DNA from: Ceratotherium simum simum
Taxonomy: Eukaryota; Chordata; Mammalia; Perissodactyla; Rhinocerotidae
NCBI RefSeq assembly: GCF_000283155.1
Contig: NW_004454159.1
Location: 18,102,084 to 18,166,083, forward strand
Length of the DNA: 64,000 nt
Direction of reading: 5' to 3'
Both the position numbers and the translations under genes were made by a program. Positions within the stretch are counted from its first letter, which is position 1. Every line of letters starts with the position of its first letter. The notes under the pieces were generated by a model. The model saw nothing but the letters and a program-made list of their open reading frames with translations, was not told the origin of the DNA and did no database searches. This document shows positions 15,071 through 33,159 of this stretch, one piece after another.

Positions 15071-15370
15071 AAGACTTCAAAGGAGAAGATAATTTTAAAA
15101 GAAAGTTTTGGTTCAGTTATTTATCTCTAATCCAGTCTCTAGTTTAACAAGGTTTCACTCTAAATAGGCACATCAGCAATCAAACATTTTATTTTACTTT
15201 CAGTGGAAATAGTCATCAATATATCCAGTTCATTCACCCCAATGTTCAACAACTTTCCTATTGCATTTCCATTGGTAATTTTTCTTAATAAGTATTTAAA
15301 ACTCCATGTTTTTTTGTTTGTTTTGTCTTTTTTAGGATAGAATTGATTGAAGTATTAAAAAGAAGAACAA

Positions 15371-15558
15371 AGGCCAGTCCTGTGACCTAGTGATTAAGTT
15401 TGGCACGCTCCACTTCAGCAGCCTGGGTTTGGTTCCTGGGTGGGGATCTACATGGTTAGCAGCCATGCTATGGCGGCAACCCACATACAAAATAGAGGAA
15501 GATTGGCACAGATGTTAGCTCAGGGCAAATCTTCCTCAGCAAAAAAAAAAAAAAAAAA
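15371..15558 (+). mobile_element. ERE-type SINE (tRNA-Ser derived), older subtype
   Basis: Head AGGCCAGTCCTGTGACCTAG then TGATTAAGTT (A-box region) and GGGTTTGGTTCCTGG (B-box region), followed by GAGGAAGATTGGCACAGATG, TTAGCTCAGGGC and CTTCCTCAGC with an 18-A tail. The 3' part has a single 'ttagctcaggg' module. Flanking A/G-rich DNA (AAAGAAGAACAA against AAAGAAGAAGAA) may be a blurred target duplication. ERE elements are known from odd-toed ungulates. Confidence 0.85.
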
Positions 15559-16223
15559 GTGCTTTAAGAAAGAAACAAAGAAGAAGAAGAACCCAATTTG
15601 CTTGGGCCTTTGGTGCATTTCCCAAGTCTGTACATCATGAACAAAAACATTGTTCTTCTTCTAAGACCACTGTTAGTTTGATAAGTTTCCTGGCTAAAAC
15701 CATAAAGTCATATAAATAAGGAGAAACTTCCACCTTGTGGTTAGAAAATTAATAACCATATTATGAATTTTTATGACTTAAACATAACTACCAGAAACAG
15801 AAAGTTTTAAAACTTTTATTTCTAGTAATGAATATTTTCATATTTGCATATTAACCATATTAATATTAATATTTCATATTTTTGCCTCAGTAAGGTGAAC
15901 TTAATTATATTCTTATGGTTTTTATTTCAATCATTCTTTCCTCAGTGCTCAAAAATACCACAGAAGTCTTGCTAAATTCTTCACAAAATTCACATTTTTC
16001 CCCTCTTGCTGGGCTGAATTCTGACAGTGGGACATTACATGAAGGCTCAAGAGAACTGCCCCTGCACGATTCAACAAAAAGTCATTCTGGATTACAAATT
16101 AATTAGACCTAACAGTAACATTTGTTGGGTAAAAATGTGTCATCTTACTGGAGACTACTATATTTTCATTTTTTCTGAAAAGTCGACCTGTGTGTTTCTT
16201 TGAAATAGCAAGGAACAGCACTA

Positions 16224-21155
<4,932 letters not shown>

Positions 21156-22204
21156 TCACTAAACGTGTGGGTAATTCTATGCATGATAATTTAAACTTCA
21201 TTCTCAGGCTTGGTATAATTTAATTAATTGGCTGAAACCTGATTGGTACTACAGAAATGTTGCGTGAAATCAGTGTCATGCTCTAACAGGACAACTATTA
21301 CAATTGTGTCCTTTTGTCTGAAACTCATTTTAATTTTCATGAATTGAGAGCACTAATTCCACAAGAGATCAACTAGAAGAGAAAATCTAAAGAACTCCAC
21401 CCAATGAACAATACCAAATCAATTAACCAGGGTGATATCCAAGGAACTCCAACAGCAGAGTCCTTTTCAGCCTGTTTCTTTCTCTCCGCTCCCCATACCT
21501 GGTGGTGGAGCAGCTGTCTCTACCTGAAACAGCAGCCACATTGATGGCCAGGCAGCCAGCTGTTGCTCCATAGCAAATGGACACATCAGCTGTGCTAAGA
21601 GGCACGCGTTAGTGGGGCTGACACAATAGGGCACTCTGTGGCCCTCAAAACACATGTGCTTCTCACTACAGGAAAATCTTAACACTCCACCTAGCTCTGC
21701 TCACAATTGGAAGACTGTTCAAGATGGTCTTCCTCCCTTGATGGAGATAAAACCCTCCCCTTAACTACGGCCAACAACAAAATCCAGTGTTGCATACATT
21801 TGCTAAATGACCTCTCATCAGAAGACCATTCATCGATTTTCTACTCTTGAAAGAACAATGACCTGGAAGGGATGAAGACTGAGGAGGTAATTCCAGCTCT
21901 CCCACTATCTGGTCAACCTTAGTGAAAGCACATAACATCCCTGAGCCTGATGTCCTAGTCGATCAAGTGAGGGTATTAGCCACACCCCATAATCTCATTT
22001 CCTACCTCTTTTTTTTTTTTTAAAGGAAAAAGCCCATGGGTTGGACAGTTTGTTACTCATTTTCAGAAATTTATGTAAACATACTTTTAGGCCCCCGCTG
22101 CAACCAAGTGCCCACAAGCAAAGGCCTAGGTATCCGTCACAAGCATTACTCAGAAAACATGGCAGGAAAGAAATATCCACGCACAACTCTACATTTAAGA
22201 TGGT

Positions 22205-22320
22205 TTCTTGCGTATAGAAGGTTTGGACTCGGAAGACAAGGGTTTGAGTCTCAGATCTACTTAGATCTACTCGATCTAGTTATCTGCTATTTATCCTTGG
22301 GCAAACACCTGGCATCTCAA
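22205..22320 (+). repeat. MIR SINE fragment
   Basis: A diverged MIR core: GGACTCGGAAGACAAGGGTT, then TGAGTCTCAGATCTACT and TTATCCTTGGGCAAACACC. Confidence 0.5.
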
Positions 22321-22329
22321 ACTTCATAT

Positions 22330-23365
22330 GTCAAAAATGGAGCCCTTGTTCTTCCCTTTCTTCAACCCTCATTCAGTGTTGGCTCTCAGTTGTCCCACTG
22401 AAGTAACGGCACCACCAGCAACTCAGTTGTTTAAACTAGAAACTTCAAAGTTATTCTTGATAACTCCTTCTCTCTCATCTCCCATATCTGCTTCATCACT
22501 AGGACCTAACCACACTAGCTCCAAAATATATCTTGAATCCCATCCACATCTCTTCATCTTCACTGTCACCATCCTACTCCAAGCCAATGTCACCTATCTC
22601 CTAAACTCCTGAATAGCCTTCCAACTTTTCTCCCTGCATTCACTCATGTGTCATCATCTGAAAATAGATCACATCATATCGTTCTTCTTAAAATCCTTCA
22701 AAGGCTCCCCACTACAGTTTAGAATAAAATCCATTCTGTTTAATATAGGTAGAGTGATGATATAATTTATTGTCTAAATCAGGACATTTTTAAGAGTGAA
22801 GAGGGAGTTACTAATAATTATTACTAGGACAACAGGCCTAAACCAAACGGTCCCTGTAACATCAGATATATGATCACCCTCAATACAGCCTCATCATCTG
22901 GCCACTGCCTACTTGCCAACCTCTTCTTTCATTGTCATTCTCTCTTTATTTCTATGCTCAGCTGCAATGGATTTCTTTTAGTTTGTGAAAGCATTGAGCT
23001 TTTGTAACTTACGGCTTCACGTGGCCTATTCCATACGCCTAGAATGCTGTCTCGCCACTCTTTAGCACTCTCCATCTTAGCCTTCCAATCTCAGCTTAAA
23101 TATCTTTCTTAAAGGGGCCTTCCCTGACCACTCACATTTAAATCTGGTTGCTTCTGTTACTATATTTCATAGCACGCTGCTCTTTCTCCTCATCTCACTC
23201 ATCACAATCTATAATCTCATGTCTATTTTTACAATCCTTTAAAGTCTTCCTTCCCCTCTAGACTTTGAGCTCCATGAGGGCAAGAGTTGAGTGTGTTTTG
23301 TTACCTGTCCCTGGCACACGGTAGGCCCACAGTAAATAGTGATTGAGTGAATAAGTGAAAATCTC
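22330..23365 (+). mobile_element. L2 LINE, 3' kilobase
   Basis: It follows the L2 consensus in sense orientation: TCAAAAATGGAGCCCTTGTT, CTCCTTCTCTCTCATCTCCC, CAAAGGCTCCCCACTACAG, GGGGCCTTCCCTGACCACTC, TTTGAGCTCCATGAGGGCAA and the terminal CCTGGCACACGGTAGG. Interrupted at about 22750-22880. Non-functional. Confidence 0.85.
22750..22880. repeat. Short element with inverted ends inside the L2
   Basis: It separates two parts of the L2. It starts GTAGAGTGATGATATAATTTA and ends ATATATGATCACCCTC; these ends are imperfect inverted complements, and the inner part has AAATCAGGACATTTTTAAGA and GGACAACAGGCCTAAACC. It looks like a small non-autonomous DNA transposon fragment. The family is not assigned. 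Confidence 0.45.
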
Positions 23366-23609
23366 ACAGTTGACGTGTAGTGGGGTCTGACTCCAGGGAT
23401 CTTGCTTTCCCACACTAATCTGCTTCCCCCTAATATCTCTGAGTCATCCAGCTGTGTTAAATTATAAACTGTATAACTGCATACAAAGGCAAGATTTCCC
23501 CCAAAATTAGTTTTTAAAATGTCAAAGTCATGGCTTAAAGAGAATCACCATTAATTGCAGGGAATACTCACTTATGTGACGTTTATGATAACATGGTAAG
23601 TGAGAGCAC

Positions 23610-23850
23610 AGACCAGCAGCTAACATCTACTGAGCACTGAATGTGTGCTAACACCATGCTAAGCAATCCATGTGCATTATTTCATTTTCTCTTACGACCA
23701 TTCTAAGTGTTAGGTGTGACCCCATTTTATAAATGAGGGAACGGAGACCTAGAAAGAGTAAGTAATTTATTCAACATCTTACACAAGTAGTGGCAGAATC
23801 AAACTTGAATCCGGATTTGTTTATTTGCTTTTACACCAAAGAAAAAGGAA
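23610..23850 (-). repeat. MIR SINE (antisense)
   Basis: The reverse complement of MIR: AGCTAACATCTACTGAGCAC, CCCCATTTTATAAATGAGGG, then AGTAGTGGCAGAATCAAAC. Confidence 0.8.
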
Positions 23851-24936
23851 GTTTGATAGCAGCTTGCTAGGAGGGCTAGCTAAGAAAAACAATTGCTAAA
23901 ATTTAGGATTTAGCACAAATAAAAGGTTAGCAGGACCAATAAAAGCCTGTATTGTGCAAAAAGCAGGGACAAATTTAAATTTACTTTAGGAAGGCCCTAC
24001 ATTTGAGAAAAGGAAAAGAAATATTTCAGGTGATGGATTCATTAAAGTAGTTTACCTTATCTTAACATACTATTAAAAAAAGGACATCTTTTAATAGAAA
24101 ATATTACTTTACAATAAAAAGTAGAAAATAATATTCATAGCGTAGACATAAATGTTAAACAAAACAGACAATTTGGGGACAGGGAATTGAACTAAGCTAG
24201 AGACAGACAGAGAAATTGATATTCAATGCCCCCTAGTGAGAATTAGTGCAGCACACTGGTTCTCAGATTGATTGACGCCAAAATTAGTATTCTGCAATTT
24301 GTAATTAGATGTAGGAAGCCAGAGCACTTTGGACGCATTTGATGGGTTCTCATTCAGGCAGCTTAATTGGTAATGAGATTTACGCGTTGATGTTACAGCA
24401 GTAGGTTGGAGGTTGAAGGGTAATATACTCCTACCTGTTTTCTTTCTAAAGAACAGATTGTTTTGTGTATATGAAAATAGGATTATACACATATAGGAGT
24501 ATCTATCATTTTATACACATATACAAATAGATATAAATATTCTAGTAAAATTTTTCAATTGAAGAGTTAAATTATTATAGGAGTCCAATACAATATTGGC
24601 TAAAACAGAATGAGTCGTTGAACTTCCCCTCATTCATTTCCATAGATGTTATTAATGCTCAACTGTAATGGCAATTAGGTGCCATTTGCACATAGGCCCA
24701 TCTTGATTGCCCACAGCTATTAAATGTCCTTATTAACAAGAGTTAATATACGTATCCCATGTGGCATCTTACTAAATCTCGAATTTTATTTTCCTGTTCA
24801 AAATCATTTCCACCATAAAAGTTAGTTTTCAGTTGAAAAGTCCAGGTCACAGTGAATGTCTTTGAGTCTATAATAGCACCGTTTTAAAAATACTAATGTC
24901 ACTTACAAGTATATTTGAATTCATTTTGACCCTGTG

Positions 24937-25418
24937 ATAGACTACAATAAAAATAGCTACAAATTCTTTGCAACTCCTCCCATCAAAAAGTGGAGTATAT
25001 TGAATCTGGACTTGGTCGTGTGACTCGTTTTGTCTAAAGGGACATTAGCAAACACGACATAACCAAAGGTTTGAAAAGTGTTTGCATGTTGCAGCTTGTC
25101 TTGCCTCTTGCTGCTTTTGGAAGCCAATCACCATGTAAAGAAGCCCAGGTTAACCTGCTAGACGCTGGAGACATATATAGCTCAGTTGCCCCTATCACCC
25201 AGCCAAATGCTAGATACGTGAGTGAGGAATTCCAGGACCAATCAGCCTCCAGTTGATCCACCAGCTGAACACAGGGAGACCAGCAGAAGAACCACCAAGC
25301 TGAGCCTAACCCAAATAGTCAAGCAAAAAGTCATCAGCTAATAAACAATTATTGTTTTATACCACTGAGTTTGGGGTAGTTTTTTCTTTTTATACAGCCA
25401 TAGTTAACCGATACAAAC
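24937..25418 (+). mobile_element. MLT1-type LTR (ERVL-MaLR), solo
   Basis: It holds the MLT1 landmarks in order: TTGAATCTGGACTTGGTCGT with TGACTCGTTTTG, a 'ggaagccaatcaccatgtaa' stretch, GACCAGCAGAAGAACCACCA, AATAAACAATTATTGTTTTA with TACCACTGAGTTTGGGGTAG, and a CAGCCATAGTTAACCGATAC end. No internal retroviral region accompanies it. Non-coding. Confidence 0.85.
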
Positions 25419-26559
25419 CTCTACCCACATATATGGCTGCAATATATGTTGATATTATGTACATCCATAGAACTCAAAATTTACCTATGGACAATGTAAA
25501 CTAGTAGTTTACTTGCATTCATTATCTTATTAATTATAATGAAAGGTTTTGGGATAAATATACATCATGAATTATGTAATAGCAAGCTGCAGTTGTTTGA
25601 TTAAATGGTAAAATGAACAAGCTAGAATTTCAATTAATACAAACATTTTATGCCTTTTGGTTCAAAGGAAATGTGTGTTTCCAACAATTTTACATGGAAG
25701 TTCAAGATATAAGAATCAAATGGATAGCTCCAACTGTGAATTCAACGAGACAGTCATATAATCAACATCCAATTGGTTTCAAGAGAAATTTGTAAAAGCT
25801 AATTTTTAAAAATAGCTTTCATTATTTAGGGAAGTACTTAGGCTAATTATTTTTTAATCTTCTGATTATTTGACATACATCATTAGATAGATTCCATGTT
25901 CTTTTGATCTACATGATTGTCAAATAATTTCACGAACATCTTTGTTAAAGCATAGATGCTTAGGTACACATGACCTATGTCAAAATTATCATGGTATTGA
26001 TGTCAATCAAATAACCGTCCACTTGCACCTTGACACTACTAACATGGTACCCAATTCCAACAAAATCAATATCTTCTCTGCTTGTCCAGTTCCTCTCATA
26101 ATAGAGCTCCTTTGTATAGGTTTATTAATCTACTTGATTTCAGGCTGTGTCTACACACAATGAAACAGCACAGTGGTATTAAAAAGTTCATAGCTATCAC
26201 TACATGTGGCTTACCTTTTGCTGGGACAAGCCTTATACTGCAGGAAAGGCAGCCAAATTCATGACTTGTCTCCAATCCTGCCAGCTCCTTAAACATTGGA
26301 GAGTTGAAAAACAAACAAAATCCTACAGAGATTATTCATTTTTACTCCCCAAATGTTTATTTAACCTTGTCATGTAAGGAGTAGCAATATTTTCCAATGA
26401 AGAAAACCAAAAGTTGACTGAAACAGCTTACAAAGTTGCTTGAGACATAGGAAGAATGCATTTTTTTGATAAGTCCCACTAAAATGTATTCCAGCGTGAG
26501 CACACACATGTGCACACACACACACTTACACAAAGTGCAAAGTCCATTGTTTTGTTCCT

Positions 26560-26700
26560 TGTTAACAATTGTTTAAAGAAAAGACCAACCACAGGCTTCT
26601 GTTTACTTTTAACTTTTGTGCATTTGAGATTTGATGTGGCTGCAAGTTATCTTTCAGAGGCATAAATGAAATAACAGCCGTGCTGAATGCAAATCAAAGT
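26560..26700. promoter_or_regulatory. Candidate enhancer: SOX/RUNX/FOX/OCT-TCF motif cluster
   Basis: Non-repetitive sequence with AACAATTGTT (26564, paired SOX-like and E-box), AACCACA (26587, RUNX-like), TGTTTAC (26600, FOX-like), ATGCAAAT (26687, octamer) and an overlapping ATCAAAG (26693, TCF/LEF-like). Only the motifs are observed; activity is inferred. Confidence 0.3.
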
Positions 26701-27463
26701 AATTCTCATAACATCTGAGCTGCTATATAGTGCACTACATTTGTGTCAGACTCCACTTTTCCAGCAGTTTGCAAATGAAGTCCAGAATTCGAAGTGATAT
26801 TTATCTGGTCCTTGGGGGAGGGAAAGGAAGAAAGGCAGTAGAAAGATATTTTCAGGGGCAGACAAGGTATAGTAGGGTGGGTGGGATCATGGTTTCCTGT
26901 TCTTAAATTCTTCGTGAGATTTTTGAACTAAAAGACCCCTGTGAGTTCTATTTCAGAGTAATCAATTCTGAAAACATATTTCCCATGTGACAGCCACATG
27001 TGAAGCACTTTCGCAAAACTTCCACCGGTATACTTCCTCTCTATACAGATGTGCTGTCAAGTAAAAGATGTTGCAGTGAGAATCATTTTGATATTTTTAC
27101 ACACTAAACTGGACTTAACCCACATCTCTCACTGCATCTTTGCTTCTAAGGGAATGTCATAGAATCCCTTCCTTAGGGAAACGTTCTACTAACCTCAGCA
27201 AATTTAATTTTTGCCAGTGGCAAATAGTAGCAAATAGAATTTAATATCCACCCATGACCATCTAATAATTTTAGCACTCCTGACTTGGACCATCACCCAC
27301 CCAGTGAAAAAGTCTTCTGTTTACTTAGCGGTTCCTGCTCAGGACGATCCAGAGGCAGGAAGGGTCTTGGGTGAGACCTCTCCGACAATCCCTCCTTCCA
27401 AATAGTGGACACTATGGTTAAAGCTTTATGAGGACACATCCTTCCAGGGGCAGCCGACCCTCA

Positions 27464-27742
<279 letters not shown>

Positions 27743-29967
27743 TCAAACAGGCTTTCTTATGTATAAATTGAAACTGCTTTTTGGGTTTGATATTTATTTA
27801 GTGATTATCCCTTCACAGGCATGAAAAGTATGAAGATGAATTACATTGGCTACAGATAGAGGTAACAACATTATGACTTGTTCAAAGAAATAAAAACAAA
27901 AGCAAAATAAAATTATGAGCTTGAGACGTGGAGCATGTTTTACACCCAGTGCTTGCCAAGGGTATATGTAGCATTTTAGCAGATATCAGGAAAGGGAGAA
28001 AAGAAATTGTCCAAATGTTAGTCCCAGCTCATCATTAGGAAATTTAAACATATTCTTTCTCTGTTCCAAAGAGAAAATTATGTAGCAAATTTGAAACTAA
28101 ATTTTAATTCCTTTGGCTTTCATGTTGACTAATTTTTAATCTCAGCCATGCATCTGCTCTTTTCAAAAGTGAATGGTAATCATTGCTCCTCATTTAGAAA
28201 GTTATGTATCTAATAAATAAAGTCCTCCTTAGATGTGGGGATGTCTGAGCTGTTGAAATCAGGTGTCCTCGATTCCAACCTGAGGAGCTCCTGCCAGCGG
28301 GTTGTAGGAAGACTTGGAGGTCTCTAATGCAAAATTTTTGTGAAGTGGGATATTGTCCTCTGTTGAGAAGAAGGGCTGCCAAACAGCAAGGAAAAAATAT
28401 CACACCTCAAAAATCACTTTATTGTTTTTTGAAAAATGACATTAGAGCTCAGTCCCAGAGGAAGGACATGCTCTGGGTAAACCGGATCAGGTGAGAAGCT
28501 GAGCTGCTGGAGGGCATCATGATAGAGAAGAGAAAACTATCACCGCTTCATGGAAATCATGACTAGCTCTCGGTTCAGCCAAGTTTCTTTTGGACCAGGC
28601 AAGGTGACTTAATGTGGCTTTCTGCAGCAGAAGGAGTGCTTTCTGCCAAGAGAGAGGGAGACAGGGTCTCCTCTAGCTGAGCACTCACCACAAGTATGGT
28701 ACACTTTGTGAGTCTCAGCAGGCACTGCCTATGTGTCTCTCAAGTCACGCCAGACCCAGCGTCAAAAATGTAGGTCAGCGTTGCATTCTTCAGATCGGTA
28801 TAATGCAAGCAGCAAGTGCATGATAACACATTCAGGCATACTTAAAAGCAACAGCAAAGGGACTGAAAAGCAATTATTTTCCACAAGGCTTCGCATATCT
28901 TTAATGATAGAGTGTGATTACCAACAATACCAGGGCAGGGTGGGATTCTATTTAAGTGTAGAGGATACATCTTGAGAATCTTCTGATAATTTTTCTGGTT
29001 AACTCTGGCTCTGGTGATAGAGCTAGTGATAGAGACAAAGAAAAGAGCCTCTTGCAAATTTGGTTTCACAGACTCTAGACATCTTTAGGTACATTTGTTA
29101 ATAGGCAGAGTCTTCAAATCAACTGCTCAACAAACCATTAGAAAAGTTCTGGAGTAATTGAACTCACATTTAGCACAAAATCAGATATGTGTTTTAAAGC
29201 TACACGAGTATACCTATTTTCAGACCAGAGTATTTTTAAAAGGTACTCTATTTTTAACTTGTAAGAAGCTTTAATAAGCCAAGTTGCTTAGTTTATTCCT
29301 TAAAGATATAGACTTTAGAGGAAGAAATGCTGAAGTACAATAATTTGGCCTCCTCGTGGCTCTGCTAAAGGCTGGCACAACAACTTTGCAACCTGTCTGT
29401 CCAGATTTACTTGCAAGTCAGTACCAAAAAGGAAAAGATAAACAAGATAAAATAATATCACTGAAACGGACCCAAATGTTAAGCTCTATGATTTTAACTT
29501 AGTAAAAAGTACAGCTCTAAAAGTGGGTGAACAGGGCAGAAACGGGAAGCCTGGAAAAGTGTCTGCTACGAAATGACAGGGAACCAGTGTGCATATTTTA
29601 TTCTATCTTGGCAGAGACTTCTTTTTCTCTGAGAAAACAAAATCCATAATAGTTGGTTCTGGCCCATATTTACCTTTCTAACCTAAAATTAAACATACTA
29701 CTAGTTTGTATTATAAATGGCAAAAAGCCATTTGAATTTTACTTACTAATGTAGCCGTTATGTAAAGCTTGGTTCATATTCCCACTTTCTTTTTTGTCAA
29801 TGTTGCACTTGTAAGAGAATCCTGTTAATAATCATTACGTCTATTTCCATCTACCAAACCAAAATGGTAGGATATCTTTTTAGAAGTAGACATTTTCCAT
29901 CTTGAAAATAAACATAATCATGAAGTAGCTTAAACCTTTCTGATTGGCTGAATTAAAAGTCTTTGTC

Positions 29968-30266
29968 GGGGCCGGCCCCGTGACTTAGCAGTTAAGTGCG
30001 CATGCTCCGCTACTGGCCACCCGGGTTCGGATCCCGGGCGCGCACCGACGCACTGCTTCTCCGGCAGTGCTGAGGCTGAGTCCCACATACAGCAACTAGA
30101 AGGATGTGCAACTATGACATACAACTATCTACTGGGGCTTTGGGGAAAAAAAAGGAGGAGGATTAGGCAATGGATGTTAGCTCAGAGGCGGTCTTCCTCA
30201 GCAAAAAGAGGAGGATTGGCATGGATGTTAGCTCAGGGCTGATCTTCCTCACAAAAAAAAAAAAAA
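29968..30266 (+). mobile_element. ERE-type SINE, long form with doubled 3' module
   Basis: Full length with a clear tRNA-Ser-like promoter: GTGACTTAGCAGTTAAGTGC (A box region) and GGGTTCGGATCCCG (B box). It then has GCAACTAGAAGGATGTGCAA and ATCTACTGGGGCTTTGGGG. The segment GGAGGATT..GGATGTTAGCTCAG..CTTCCTCA follows twice, then a poly-A of about 15. The flanks carry AGTCTTTGTC on both sides (29958-29967 and 30267-30276), a perfect 10-bp target-site duplication. Young and well preserved. Confidence 0.95.
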
Positions 30267-31198
30267 AGTCTTTGTCAATCAGTCTTATCTCCCTTTGGGC
30301 CTCTTTATCCAAAATAAACATCATTTCCCCAGGAATTTTATGCCCTTAATGTTGCTTTCGTGATCCCAAATGGAACAAGAAAAGCTATCTCAGGAATCAG
30401 TAAAAGAGGAAAAACATTTTCTCAGGAGAGAAGGCAGTTAGAGATATAGCAATAAATATTGGCCACAGTAGAAATATGGAAATTTGAAGTTTCTATTTTT
30501 TTTTTTTTTTTGATTTTGAGTAATGCCCTGGAATTGGGGAAAATGAATAAGCATTAAGTAGAGATGAACTAATAAAACATGACACCAATTCTCAAACCAA
30601 CAAGGGGCACAGGCTTGTTTTAATACCATTTCAATTATTATGTTGCATCTCATTGTGAGCTTATGGAAAATAAGTGAGTTAGCATCTAACGAGTGGCAGC
30701 TCCCTCTTTCTCCCTCATCCTTTTGAGCATGTCCCTCCCTAGAGCAACTGGAATAACTGGGCCAAACCATGATTTAGTGTGAAAGAGTCACATTCCTCAT
30801 TAAACCTGGAATCGATGGATCAGCTGCCTGCCTTTCTAACATCTGGAACTGCTGCTCTGGGGGAAATATAAAAAGTGCTGGGAAAGAGCCAACTCTTCTA
30901 CAGTCCCGGATACAGGAAAGGGTTCCTCCATTGAAGACCAAGGCTGGGTCTCCCCAATTCCTCTCTATAATTTCTGACTTTCCCTCCTTTCACTCCCGTT
31001 CTTCTTCATTTTCAGGGTAATATGGAACCCAGGCACAGCAGGACAGTGCTGGGCTTCACCTGAGCAGAGTCCGTAATTGATCCACGGATCTACTCATCCA
31101 GCTAACACTTATGGAGCACCAATCATGTGCATGGACTTCAGCTAGGCCATCAAAGGCTAATGATTCCATGACACTTCATTAGCATTAAGAACACTGTT

Positions 31199-31400
31199 GG
31201 GGCTGGCCCCATGGCTTAGCGGTTAAGTGCGCGCGCTCCGCTGCTGGCGGCCCGGGGTGCACACCAATGCACTGCTTCTCCGGCCATGCTGAGGCCGCGT
31301 CCCACATACAGCAACTAGAAGGATCTGCAGCTGTGACATACAACTATCTACTGGGGCTTTGGGGGAAAAAAATAAATAAATAAAATTATAAAAAAAAAAA
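31199..31400 (+). mobile_element. ERE-type SINE with B-box deletion
   Basis: GGGGCTGGCCCCATGGCTTA opens it and it ends GGGGCTTTGGGGG with an A/T-rich tail. Compared with the copy at 29968, about 13 bases including GGTTCGGATCC are missing between GGCCCGGG and GTGCACACC, so the internal RNA polymerase III B box is gone. AAGAACACT (31187) and AAGAACATT (31401) flank it as an imperfect target duplication. Confidence 0.92.
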
Positions 31401-32379
31401 AAGAACATTTTTTTAACCCTCTCAGAAGAATTTTTGTGAGGCTCTGGAAACCATTCTTTCTTCACTCTTGCTTGGCTGTGTCACATTACATTACCTCACC
31501 ACAATGTCCTCTCAACCTTTCTACAAACCCCAAAGCCTATTATTTGGACATCCCATGAGCTGCTCTGCCTGCCTACAAGGTGCCTGTTTTGTTTGTTCTG
31601 CTTTCTCTCTGGCTGGGAGGGCCGTCCCCACATCCTGGGAATGCTTTGTTGGCCGTTGCCTGTGGTGGTACCTGCTCCTCCAGGCAGCAGCCCTCTGGCC
31701 TAACCTCAGTGATCAAGTTACGCTGACTTCTCAGAACAGGGAAATGGCAAGACCCCAGGCCCCCGAGGCTGCTTTCCCCATACCCCCTGCCACAAATTGC
31801 CCCATAGCCATCAGTTTTTCCCTTTAGTGACAAATGTGCTTGTTGTCATTGTGTGTGTGTGCATGTGTTAACTCTAGAACCCAGATACGGATAGCATAAT
31901 TGAAAACAGGAATCATGCCATCAGTTCATCAGAAAAGAACAACTCAAGAAGCAAGTTCGCTCTTCACTTTCCTTCTCTTTCTCTGGCTTTTTGCCTTCTT
32001 TGCCTCAAATCTAAAATTTACCTGACAATTAGCTGTTATTCCTTTCCCTGCACTCTAAATAAGATGAGCGTAAGCTTGCCTTACATGTTTGTTGTTTTCA
32101 TATTGTCTCGAATTTGAGACTTAAATCCCTAGAGGGCAAGAAAATAATTATATTTAAATTTTCAGTGCCCTAAAATATTACACAAAACTATTATTTAGGA
32201 TTCTGTTTGGTCTCTTGCCTCTCCTTTCCTGACTCATCTTTCTATAATAAGACGTTAATACCACATGGATCCAGAACTCATCTAACAACCTCATCTATCC
32301 AAAATACAACCATAAGCCAGAATGGAGGTCACAAAAACTTTCTGAATAGCCCAATTATGTGTGATAAAAACCATATACT

Positions 32380-33040
32380 AAAGGTGTCAATAATTCATAA
32401 CATCAAAAAATTAAAGGAAAAATACATAATTATTAACAAAAGATGATAAAACCTCTAGTAAAATTAAACAGCTACTACTAACAAAAGTTCCTAACAAAAA
32501 TTGAGACTAAAAAGAAAAACTAAAGCATGAAAAAGACAGTTCCCTAAAAACCAAAAACAAACATGCAACTATACTGAAGCTATTTCCAATAAAATTAGGA
32601 ACAAGACAGGAATTCCCACTTTTACCTCTATTTGTCAACATTGATTTAGAGGTTTAAATTAATGCAATAATTCAAGAAAATGAAATAATCATTAAATATA
32701 TTGAAAAAAAGAGACTAACATCTTTAGTCTAACATCTCCAGACTAACATTCATAGATGATGAAATAACTTTAGAGTTTGTTAAAAATAACATTAGAATTA
32801 ACTAAAATGTTTGGTAGAGTGACTAAATAAAAAAGCAAATATTCAAAAGCAAGTTTTTCTCAATCCAGAAATACTCAATTAGAAACTGAAATGGGATTTT
32901 TCAAAAATTACATAATACTTAGAAATAAATTTAATAAGAAAGTGCAGAGTGTAAGTGGTGGGAAAAAAAAACACCCTCCAGTATCTTATTAAAAGTCATA
33001 AAACTAGAACAGAATTTTAGAAATTAAGAAAATTAGGGAA
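32380..33040 (+). mobile_element. L1 LINE ORF2 fragment, decayed
   Basis: It matches the L1 ORF2 region around the reverse transcriptase: AATAAAATTAGGAACAAGAC then AGGAATTCCCACTTTTACC, later TACATAATACTTAGAAATAAATTTAA. Full of stops; both ends are missing. Confidence 0.75.
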
Positions 33041-33159
33041 GAAGGTTAAAGGAATTCTTAGTTCACAGATATTACCAAAAAATAATGATAGCTAATATTT
33101 ACACAGTTCCTAGACGTCCCTCAATCGCTAGTATTTATACACTTCATAGAAATCACTCA

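Noticed and set aside
29980..30045. tRNA-Ser gene
   Set aside because: The A and B boxes belong to an ERE SINE with a poly-A tail and duplicated target site.
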